A DNA stretch of 11,856 nucleotides from Alphaproteobacteria bacterium (GTDB taxonomy: Bacteria; Pseudomonadota; Alphaproteobacteria; Micropepsales; Micropepsaceae), in NCBI GenBank assembly GCA_003131925.1, contig PKWC01000085.1, positions 14,233 through 26,088 on the forward strand, read 5' to 3'. The position numbers were made by a program, and so were the translations under genes. Positions within the stretch are counted from its first letter, which is position 1; each line of letters opens with the position of its first letter. Below are positions 1 to 8,400 of the stretch, piece by piece. The notes beneath the pieces are model-generated. The model was given only the letters and a program-made list of their open reading frames with translations. It did no database searches and was not told where the DNA came from.

Positions 1-1
1 C

Positions 2-1612
<1,611 letters not shown>

Positions 1613-1657
1613 CGCCGTGGCAGGCGGCAAGACCGAGAGAGAGCGCCTCGATCGGTT

Positions 1658-1668
1658 TGGGAGAAGAT
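1658..1668 (+). promoter_or_regulatory. Ribosome binding site of icmF
   Basis: The TGGGAGAAG stretch just before the ATG at 1670 is a strong Shine-Dalgarno match. It decides this ATG over other in-frame starts. It lies in the 57-base gap after the acyl-CoA dehydrogenase stop codon, so icmF can be translated independently even if cotranscribed. Confidence 0.6.
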
Positions 1669-1669
1669 C

Positions 1670-4600
1670 ATGTCCCGCAGCGTAATCTCCAAAAGGACAG
1701 TGGCGGAGCGGTCGGAACCGCATACCTCGCACAAAGGGCGAAACAAGATCCGCTTCGTCACCGCGACGAGCCTGTTCGATGGCCACGACGCCGCAATCAA
1801 CATCATGCGGCGAATACTCCAGTCGTCCGGCGTGGAGGTGATTCATCTCGGCCACAATCGCTCGGTGGACGAGATCGTCACGGCCGCGATTCAGGAGGAT
1901 GTGCAAGGCATCGCCATCAGCTCCTACCAGGGCGGCCATGTCGAATATTTCAAATACGCCATCGATCTGCTGCACGAGCGCGGCGCGGGACGGATCAAGC
2001 TGTTCGGCGGCGGCGGCGGCGTGATCGTGAAAGACGAAATCGCCGAACTGCACGCTTACGGAGTCGAGCGCATCTACTCCCCGGAGGACGGGCAGCGCAT
2101 GGGCCTCGGAGGCATGATCGGCGATATGATCGAGCGCGCCGATTTCGACCCGAGCGATGACGGCCCGGTCGACATCAAGACGCTGGCCAACCCGGATTGG
2201 CGTCCATTGGCCCGTTTCATCACCAGGCTCGAACGAGGTCAGATCGCCCAGGCGACCATGGCGGCACTGTCCGCCAGCGCCGGGGAACACCGGAAGATGC
2301 CGATCCTCGGTGTCACCGGCACCGGCGGCTCGGGCAAATCTTCGTTGTGCGACGAGGTGATCCGTCGATTCCGTCTCGACAGCGACCGCTTCAAAATTGC
2401 GGTTCTCGCCATCGACCCGTCGAAGCGCAAAAGTGGCGGTGCGCTTCTGGGCGACCGCATCCGCATGAACGCGATCAACGCACCGCAAATCTACATGCGC
2501 TCGATCGCGACCCGCGAATCCGACAGCGAAGTACCGAAATTCGTGCCCCATGCCGCCGAAGCCTGCCGCGCCGCGGGCTTCGATCTCGTCATTGTCGAGA
2601 CTCCCGGCATCGGCCAGGGCAACACCGCCATTGCCGATCTTGCCGACATCTCGCTTTACGTCATGACGCCGGAATTCGGCGCTGCGTCCCAGCTCGAAAA
2701 AATCGACATGCTCGATTTTGCCGATCTGGTGGCGATCAACAAATTCGATCGCAAGGGCGCAGAAGACGCGCTGCGCGACGTTCGCAAGCAGGTTCAGCGC
2801 AATCGGAAAGCATTTACGCAATCGCCGGACACGTTGCCGGTCTATGGCGCCATCGCGGCGCGTTTCCAGGATGACGGGGTGACTGGGCTTTATCTCGGCC
2901 TGCGGGATCTTCTGGTGGAGAAGGGCTTCGATCCGCCGCCCAGCCGGTTCGATCGCAAAGGCGGCCATGTGCCGTCGACACGGCCGCCGATCGTGCCATC
3001 GTCGCGCCAGCGCTATCTGGCAGAGATCGCCGCAGAGATTCGCGACTATCACAAAATCGTTGCAGCCCAGGCAGCCGTCGCTCGCGAAATCCAGCAGCTG
3101 AGAAGTACGCAGCGCATGCTGGCGGAGCAAGGCGGCGATGGAGCGGCGCTCCTCGTCCCCCTGATCGCCGAGCGCGAGGAGCGGCAGGATGTCCGGGCCC
3201 GAAAGCTCATCGAGAACTGGCCGAAAGTGAAGGAGCGCTATTCCGGCGACGAATATGTGGTGAAGGTTCGCGACAAGGAAATTCGCACCCAGCAGATCAG
3301 CGTGAGCCTGTCAGGGACGCGGATCCGCAAGGTGGCTCTGCCGCGCTATGAGGATCACGGCGAGATCCTGCGTTGGATGCTGACCGAGAACGTCCCCGGC
3401 GCGTTTCCCTATACGGCGGGCGTGTTTGCCTTCAAGCGCGAGGGCGAGGACCCGACGCGCATGTTCGCCGGCGAGGGCGATCCCTTCCGCACCAATGCGC
3501 GCTTCAAGCTCCTGTCGAAGGATTCGGAAGCAAAGAGACTCTCGACCGCGTTTGATTCAGTGACACTATACGGTTGGGATCCGGACGAGCGGCCCGACAT
3601 TTACGGCAAGGTCGGGAATTCCGGCGTTTCCATCGCGACCCTCGACGACATGAAGGTGCTTTATTCGGGCTTCGATCTTTGCGCGCCCGCGACTTCGGTC
3701 TCGATGACGATCAACGGGCCGGCGCCGATGCTGCTGGCGATGTTTTTCAATACCGCAATCGATCAGCAACTGGAAAAGTTCGCGGCCGAGCACCGGCGGC
3801 AGCCGGACGACGCCGAGGCGGCGAAGATCCGCGCCTGGACGCTCGAAACCGTGCGCGGCACGGTGCAGGCCGACATTCTGAAGGAGGATCAAGGTCAGAA
3901 TACCTGTATCTTCTCGACGGAATTCGCGCTGAAGATGATGGGCGACATCCAGGAATATTTCGTGCACCACAAGGTGAAGAACTTCTATTCGGTGTCGATC
4001 TCCGGCTATCACATCGCCGAAGCCGGGGCCAACCCGATCTCGCAGCTTGCCTTCACGCTCGCCAACGGCTTCACCTTCGTCGAGTCGTATCTGGCGCGCG
4101 ACATGAAAGTCGACGACTTCGCGCCCAACCTGTCCTTCTTCTTCTCCAACGGCATGGACCCGGAATATTCGGTGATCGGCCGGGTGGCGCGGCGCATCTG
4201 GGCGGTCGCCATGCGCTTCAAATACGGGGCCCGCGAACGCTCGCAGAAGCTGAAATATCACATCCAGACGTCCGGCCGCTCGCTGCACGCGCAAGAGATG
4301 GATTTCAACGATATCCGCACGACGTTGCAGGCGTTGATCGCGATCTATGACAATTGCAACAGCCTCCACACCAACGCATTCGACGAGGCCTATACGACGC
4401 CGACGGAGAACTCGGTTCGCCGCGCGATGGCAATCCAGATGATCATCAACCGCGAATGGGGCCTGGCCAGGAACGAGAACCCCAACCAGGGCTCCTTCAT
4501 CATCGATGAGCTGACCGATCTGGTCGAAGAGGCGGTGCTGCAGGAGTTCGAGCGCATCGCCGAACGCGGCGGCGTGCTGGGGGCGATGGAGACCGGCTAT

Positions 4601-4951
4601 CAGCGCGGCAAGATCCAGGAGGAAAGTCTTTATTACGAACACAAGAAACATGACGGCAGCCTGCCCATCATTGGTGTTAACACCTTCGTCAACCCGCATC
4701 AGGCGGAGAGGCCGCGACCCGCGCTACAGCGCTCGACCACACGCGAAAAGGACGGCCAGATCGCCCGGCTGCGCGAGTTTCAGCATCGTCACGCCGACGA
4801 AGCCCCCGGGATGCGGGAGCGTCTGCGCCAGGCGGTGATTCACAACGACAATGTTTTTGCGGTTTTGATGGATGCGGTGCGAGTCTGCTCGCTGGGCCAG
4901 ATCAGCGATACGCTGTTCGAGGTCGGCGGACAGTACCGGCGGAATATGTGA
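1670..4951 (+). CDS. icmF: Fused isobutyryl-CoA mutase IcmF (adenosylcobalamin-dependent acyl-CoA mutase with built-in G-protein chaperone)
   Basis: IcmF interconverts isobutyryl-CoA and butyryl-CoA by a B12 radical rearrangement; some members also act on isovaleryl- and pivalyl-CoA. All three IcmF parts are seen in order in 1093 residues, the usual family length. An N-terminal B12-binding domain (about 26-150) has the DGHDAA motif with His39 as likely lower axial cobalt ligand. A MeaB-like GTPase domain has its P-loop GTGGSGKS at 217-224, ETPGIGQGN from 310 and NKFD at 357-360. The mutase barrel (about 540-1093) has SGYHIAEAGA with the active-site His781. At the substrate pocket the protein reads TAGVFAF around Phe586, where methylmalonyl-CoA mutase has TRG and Tyr; this fits IcmF rather than MCM. 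A good Shine-Dalgarno (GGGAGAAG, ending a few bases before the ATG) fixes the start. The stop overlaps the start of the next gene. Exact substrate preference (isobutyryl, isovaleryl or pivalyl) cannot be decided. Confidence 0.95.
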   Translation: MSRSVISKRTVAERSEPHTSHKGRNKIRFVTATSLFDGHDAAINIMRRILQSSGVEVIHLGHNRSVDEIVTAAIQEDVQGIAISSYQGGHVEYFKYAIDLLHERGAGRIKLFGGGGGVIVKDEIAELHAYGVERIYSPEDGQRMGLGGMIGDMIERADFDPSDDGPVDIKTLANPDWRPLARFITRLERGQIAQATMAALSASAGEHRKMPILGVTGTGGSGKSSLCDEVIRRFRLDSDRFKIAVLAIDPSKRKSGGALLGDRIRMNAINAPQIYMRSIATRESDSEVPKFVPHAAEACRAAGFDLVIVETPGIGQGNTAIADLADISLYVMTPEFGAASQLEKIDMLDFADLVAINKFDRKGAEDALRDVRKQVQRNRKAFTQSPDTLPVYGAIAARFQDDGVTGLYLGLRDLLVEKGFDPPPSRFDRKGGHVPSTRPPIVPSSRQRYLAEIAAEIRDYHKIVAAQAAVAREIQQLRSTQRMLAEQGGDGAALLVPLIAEREERQDVRARKLIENWPKVKERYSGDEYVVKVRDKEIRTQQISVSLSGTRIRKVALPRYEDHGEILRWMLTENVPGAFPYTAGVFAFKREGEDPTRMFAGEGDPFRTNARFKLLSKDSEAKRLSTAFDSVTLYGWDPDERPDIYGKVGNSGVSIATLDDMKVLYSGFDLCAPATSVSMTINGPAPMLLAMFFNTAIDQQLEKFAAEHRRQPDDAEAAKIRAWTLETVRGTVQADILKEDQGQNTCIFSTEFALKMMGDIQEYFVHHKVKNFYSVSISGYHIAEAGANPISQLAFTLANGFTFVESYLARDMKVDDFAPNLSFFFSNGMDPEYSVIGRVARRIWAVAMRFKYGARERSQKLKYHIQTSGRSLHAQEMDFNDIRTTLQALIAIYDNCNSLHTNAFDEAYTTPTENSVRRAMAIQMIINREWGLARNENPNQGSFIIDELTDLVEEAVLQEFERIAERGGVLGAMETGYQRGKIQEESLYYEHKKHDGSLPIIGVNTFVNPHQAERPRPALQRSTTREKDGQIARLREFQHRHADEAPGMRERLRQAVIHNDNVFAVLMDAVRVCSLGQISDTLFEVGGQYRRNM

Positions 4952-5615
4952 CGCTCGACGAACTACGAATCGCGATCGCCGCGCAGGGGCTGGCCTGGCG
5001 CGGCGCGTTTCATCCCGGCGCGGCTGATCTGCCGGTTGGCGCGGAAATTGGCACCCTCGTTCTGGTCGGGTTCACCGGGCGCGAAAACTGGCCGTTCTTT
5101 GCGTCCTCGCCCGAAGCCGCCGACGGCAAAGCCAATCCTCTCAATCGCTGGTCGCGCCGGATTGTCAGCGCCGTTGCGGCGAGATTCGGCGCCACGGCGA
5201 TATTTCCCTTCGATGGTCCGCCCTGGGCGCCGTTTCAACGCTGGGCGCAGAAGGCCGAACCGGTTTATCCGTCGCCGCTCGGCATGCTTATTCATCCAGA
5301 CTGGGGCCTATGGCATGCGTGGCGCGGCGCGCTGGCCTTCACCCAGCTGCTCGAACTCCCTCAACCCGATCGCCGCACCAGCCCATGCGAAAGCTGCGCC
5401 GAAAAGCCGTGCCTGACCGCATGCCCGGTAAACGCCTTTTTCCAGCCGGATATGATGTCGCGACCTGCATCGCCCATCTCGACAGTTTGGAAGGCGCCGA
5501 CTGCAGAGATCACGGCTGTCGCGCCCGCCGCGCCTGTCCCGTGGGAGCGCAGCATCGCTACGCGCCCGATCAGGCGCAGTTCCATCTGCAGGCGTTCCGC
5601 AAGGCACAGCGCTGA
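4948..5615 (+). CDS. CblC-like / double 4Fe-4S protein coupled to icmF; frame broken near 5437-5441
   Basis: The gene starts with GTG inside the icmF stop (GTGA overlap), indicating translational coupling. Residues 1-140 resemble the cobalamin-processing protein CblC/MMACHC, most clearly IHPDWGLWHAWRG at 115-127 against IHPRFGGWFAIRG in the human protein. Next comes a ferredoxin motif with Cys147, 150, 155 and 159 followed by Pro. The open frame then continues to 5724 as low-complexity sequence unlike any family, while the adjacent frame carries a second four-Cys motif (codons at 5466, 5502, 5517, 5535) ending RRACPVG and a stop at 5613-5615. Adding one T to the five-T run at 5437-5441 joins the two into a 222-residue protein with eight cysteines. 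I infer a redox role on cobalamin serving IcmF, by analogy with QueG and reductive dehalogenases, which also combine cobalamin binding with two clusters. It may be a pseudogene, or the break may be a sequencing error. Annotated elsewhere, such proteins are often just called ferredoxin. Confidence 0.75.
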
Positions 5616-5624
5616 CCCGAACGA

Positions 5625-6410
5625 TCAATCGGCCCAATCCTCGACAATCGTCTGGAGCGCTTTCAATCCATCGGTCAGACAGGCCGGGCCGGGCTGCAGG
5701 ATAATCGAGGACTTGATCTCATAAAGTCTGCCGTTGCGGACGGCCGGCACATCCGAAAAGCCGGCGCGCGCCTTGACCTTCGCGGGCTGAAATTTCTTGC
5801 CGCACCAGGAGCCGATGATGATATCGGGTCCGGCGGCAACGACATCGGCCCCAGTCACGATCCGGTCTTTGGCGGCGCCCTGTCTGGCGCGGTCGGGAAA
5901 AATGTCGACGCCGCCGGCGATCTCGACCAATTCCGACACCCAGCCGATCCCGGAGATCAAGGGATCGTCCCACTCTTCAAAGAAGAGTTTTGGATGGCGG
6001 GCCAACGTCGTGGAACGTGCGCGCGCTTCCGCCAGCCGCGCTTCCATGTTGCTCACCAACGCCGTGGCCTTTGCATCGGCGCCGACAATCGCGCCGACCA
6101 TCCTCATCATATCGAGAATGCCGGAGATGGTGCGGTGATTGAAGGCGTGGACGTGCAACCCGCACCGAATCAGGTCAGCGACGATATTGGCCTGGAGGTC
6201 GGAGAAGGTGAAAACAAGATCCGGCTTAAGCGCCAGAATCTTTTCCGTATGGGCTGAGGTAAAGGCGCTGACCCTGGGCTTGTCGCGCCGCGCTTCCGGC
6301 GGCCGAACGACATAGCCCGACACGCCGACGATCCGATCCTGCTCGCCCAGCAGGTACAGGGTTTCGACGGTCTCCTCAGTCAGACAGACGATGCGCCCGG
6401 GTGGAAACAT
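5625..6410 (-). CDS. BtuF-like cobalamin-binding protein without a signal peptide
   Basis: This is a periplasmic-binding-protein-fold protein of the BtuF/FhuD type (COG0614). It opens with RIVCLTEETVETLYLLGE and has the typical VGVSGY, KPDLVFTFSD and GPDIIIGSWCGKK segments, giving 261 residues from the ATG at 6410. That start is chosen because AGGA sits seven bases upstream. A TTG at 6437 would add nine residues but has no ribosome binding site. Neither start gives a hydrophobic N-terminal export signal, so the protein appears cytoplasmic, unlike classical BtuF. No ABC permease or ATPase gene accompanies it in the window. It converges on the iron-sulfur gene with a nine-base gap, and its nearness to icmF suggests it binds or holds cobalamin for the mutase. 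That role is inferred; another corrinoid or metal-chelate ligand is possible. Confidence 0.85.
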   Translation of the reverse strand: MFPPGRIVCLTEETVETLYLLGEQDRIVGVSGYVVRPPEARRDKPRVSAFTSAHTEKILALKPDLVFTFSDLQANIVADLIRCGLHVHAFNHRTISGILDMMRMVGAIVGADAKATALVSNMEARLAEARARSTTLARHPKLFFEEWDDPLISGIGWVSELVEIAGGVDIFPDRARQGAAKDRIVTGADVVAAGPDIIIGSWCGKKFQPAKVKARAGFSDVPAVRNGRLYEIKSSIILQPGPACLTDGLKALQTIVEDWAD

Positions 6411-6523
6411 GGAATTGTCCTGAACTGAAGCTCCCAACTAACGGTGCACGTAAATAGAAGACACGGGCAGCGTTTCGAGGACGCAGATCTGTATTTCGAC
6501 CTGTTTCAGCCAATAAAAGCAAT

Positions 6524-6599
6524 TCCACCATTTGTCGATGCGACCGCGCTTCAGCGCAAAATGCAAGAGTGAAACTCACCCTGCTACAAAAATGGTGGA
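6524..6599. repeat. Inverted repeat with 10-base arms
   Basis: TCCACCATTT at 6524-6533 is the exact reverse complement of AAATGGTGGA at 6590-6599, separated by 56 bases. The pairing extends by three more bases (TGT with ACA) if two A residues bulge out. Smaller self-complementary units lie inside, for example GTCG-ATG-CGAC at 6534-6544 and GCGC-TTCA-GCGC at 6546-6557. It could be an operator pair, a structured transcript or a degenerate mobile-element remnant. No function is established. Confidence 0.45.
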
Positions 6600-6848
6600 G
6601 GTGTCCGCCAGTTTGTCGACTCGGCTAAGCCTATGTCCGGGATCGCAGATTCAGCTCCGCGGCCGATCAAGTGGCGCACCGGAGAGGATAGAAATGAGAA
6701 TCGGGAGGTTGTTGCCGTTGGCGTGCCAATGGCGCGACACGCGCATCAGCTTGGAAGCCGACCACTGCGCATCGGCGGTGGTGCCGAGGAACCCGCCGGG
6801 CTATAAAGAGAGCGTAGCGTCTTCGAGCCATTCGGCTACCTGTTCAAT

Positions 6849-6854
6849 CGGAGG
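6849..6854 (+). promoter_or_regulatory. Ribosome binding site of the GloVer-repeat gene
   Basis: CGGAGG(G) six bases before the ATG at 6861 is a near-consensus Shine-Dalgarno. It supports that start, which is also followed directly by a signal peptide. Confidence 0.6.
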
Positions 6855-6860
6855 GCATCG

Positions 6861-8204
6861 ATGTTCGGAACATTCCATATTGCTGCCAAATGCATATTGG
6901 GCTGCGGCCTGGCGCTTGCCGTTCTCGCGCTATTTGGCAGCGCCTACGCGAAGAGCACAGAAAAAGTTCTCTATGCCTTCACGGGCGGAGCTAGTGACGG
7001 CGCCTTACCCGCCGCAGGCATGATCGCGGACGGCGAGGGAAATCTCTACGGAACGACCAGCGAGGGCGGCGGCACGGGATGCGGTGGAGTTGGTTGCGGC
7101 ACCGTCTTCGAACTGTCACCGCTCCAGGGCGGGGGATGGAATGAATCCGTCCTCTACAAATTTCTGGGCGGCACGGACGGCGCCGATCCCGATGTCACCT
7201 TGATCGTGGACGGAGCCGGCAATCTTTATGGCACGACCTCGCTAGGCGGCAGCGACAATTGCGGCGCGGGGTCTGGCTGCGGGATCGTGTTCGAGATTTC
7301 GCCGCAAAAGCGCGGCTGGAAGGAAAAGGTTCTTTACAGCTTTACCACCAAGTCGAGAGACGACCGGGACGTGACTGTCCAACCGCCGCAAATCACCAAA
7401 CCCGATGTCTGGGCGCCGAACGGCGTGGTGTTCGGCAGCGACGGAAATCTCTATGGCTTCGCGTTTCTCGGCGGCCGTTGCGAACAGAACGGACACTTGA
7501 TTGCCTGCTATGGCGGCGGCTTCGAGCTGAAGAAGCCGTCGAGGCCCCGCGGCGCCTGGAACGAAAAGGTCATCTATCGCGTCAAGGATCTTGCCAATGG
7601 TGGACCGGAAGGACCGCCGATATTCGATGCGAGCGGCAATCTTTACGGCGTCACGGTAGGAGCGAACTATGGCAGCGTGTTCGCATTGCAGCCGCCGGCG
7701 GCCAAGGGCGCGTGGACGGAGTCGAGCCTGTACACGTTTCAGGGCGGAAGCGACGGCGGCTATCCGGCACCGGGCCTGGTCTTCGATGCGAGCGGCAATC
7801 TCTACGGCGCAACCACCGGCTACAATTCTTTGGCGGGAAATGTCATCGAGTTGACGCCAGCGCAGAACGGCGCGTGGAACGAAACGCCCCTCTGGACCTT
7901 CACGAATTCCGCCGAAGGCAGCACGCCGACGGCGGTTCCGGTCTTGGACGCGGCGGGCGACTTCTACGGCATGACCCAGGCGGGCGGGCAGAACAATCTG
8001 GGGGTCGTATACGAGCTATCGCCGCAAAACGGCGGCTGGAACGAAACCGTGCTTTACAGCTTCGCGGGCGGCGGCGACGGCGCCACGCCGCAGGGCACAC
8101 TCCTCGACAGCAATGGCGTTATGTATGGCACCACATCGGCTGGCGGAAACGGAGGATGCTTCGACAATGCGGGATGCGGAACGGTGTTCGAGGTCGTGCC
8201 GTGA
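6861..8204 (+). CDS. Secreted GloVer-type tandem-repeat protein
   Basis: The protein has 447 residues. Residues 1-30 form a signal peptide: Lys10, a hydrophobic stretch (about 11-26) and an AYA cleavage-like site before KSTEKVLY. The rest consists of about seven diverged repeats, each with a core such as GNLYGTTSEGG, a following CGTVFEL-like strand and a linker of the type GGWNESVLYKF. The cores read NLYGTTSEGG, NLYGTTSLGG, NLYGFAFLGG, NLYGVTVG, NLYGATTG, DFYGMTQAGG and MYGTTSAGG. This matches the repeat family NCBI names GloVer (choice-of-anchor tandem repeat), usually exported and predicted to fold as beta-rich repeats. Several repeats carry Cys pairs (TGCGGVGCG, NCGAGSGCG, CFDNAGCG) that could form disulfides outside the cytoplasm. 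No C-terminal anchor or sorting signal is seen after the final VFEVVP. The function is unknown. It is preceded by its own ribosome binding site and appears monocistronic. Confidence 0.88.
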   Translation: MFGTFHIAAKCILGCGLALAVLALFGSAYAKSTEKVLYAFTGGASDGALPAAGMIADGEGNLYGTTSEGGGTGCGGVGCGTVFELSPLQGGGWNESVLYKFLGGTDGADPDVTLIVDGAGNLYGTTSLGGSDNCGAGSGCGIVFEISPQKRGWKEKVLYSFTTKSRDDRDVTVQPPQITKPDVWAPNGVVFGSDGNLYGFAFLGGRCEQNGHLIACYGGGFELKKPSRPRGAWNEKVIYRVKDLANGGPEGPPIFDASGNLYGVTVGANYGSVFALQPPAAKGAWTESSLYTFQGGSDGGYPAPGLVFDASGNLYGATTGYNSLAGNVIELTPAQNGAWNETPLWTFTNSAEGSTPTAVPVLDAAGDFYGMTQAGGQNNLGVVYELSPQNGGWNETVLYSFAGGGDGATPQGTLLDSNGVMYGTTSAGGNGGCFDNAGCGTVFEVVP

Positions 8205-8211
8205 CACTCTG

Positions 8212-8241
8212 GGCGCGCGAGCTGAGACGAGAAAACGCGCC
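8212..8241 (+). terminator. Weak hairpin downstream of the GloVer gene
   Basis: GGCGCG at 8212-8217 pairs with CGCGCC at 8236-8241 across an 18-base loop, starting eight bases after the stop codon. No T tract follows, so this is at most a weak or Rho-assisted transcript end. The rest of the gap to 8400 shows no gene. Confidence 0.2.
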
Positions 8242-8400
8242 TGTACCTTCCGCGGGAATGACACTTTGGTTCGACACGAATGGAATTGGCTCTTGAGATT
8301 CGCGAATGCCGGACCACTCTGCGGGAGTCATCCATGCCATGCTCCATGAATTGGTAAACATGCTGGGAATCCAGGTCGATCTGCGGCGCGAACACCAAAT

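Larger units (their letters stand above)
6411..6860. other. Non-coding gap between the cobalamin-binding gene and the GloVer gene
   Basis: This 450-base stretch should contain the divergent promoters of both flanking genes, but I cannot identify convincing -35/-10 pairs. It contains a 10-base perfect inverted repeat (6524-6533 with 6590-6599), listed separately. An open frame at 6532-7023 has an ATG at 6694 preceded by GGAGAGGATAGAA. It runs 163 bases into the GloVer gene and has no recognisable protein character, so I do not call it. I looked for a cobalamin riboswitch and found none. Confidence 0.6.

Noticed and set aside
3566..4699. Minus-strand open frame of 377 codons opposite the IcmF mutase domain
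   Set aside because: It is an antisense shadow of a strongly conserved coding region, with no domain signature.
5442..5724. C-terminal extension of the iron-sulfur ORF in the original frame to 5724
   Set aside because: The residues are Ser/Pro/Ala/Arg-rich and unlike any family, while the neighbouring frame carries the expected second cysteine motif and ends properly at 5615.
6745..6800. Possible cobalamin riboswitch (CCACTG near 6760 in a B12-related neighbourhood)
   Set aside because: Only a short B12-box-like string is present. The other conserved riboswitch segments are absent, and it points toward the GloVer gene rather than a B12 gene.
6694..7023. Short ORF with a fair ribosome binding site upstream of and overlapping the GloVer gene
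   Set aside because: It overlaps 163 bases of a well-supported signal-peptide gene in another frame and has no recognisable protein features.
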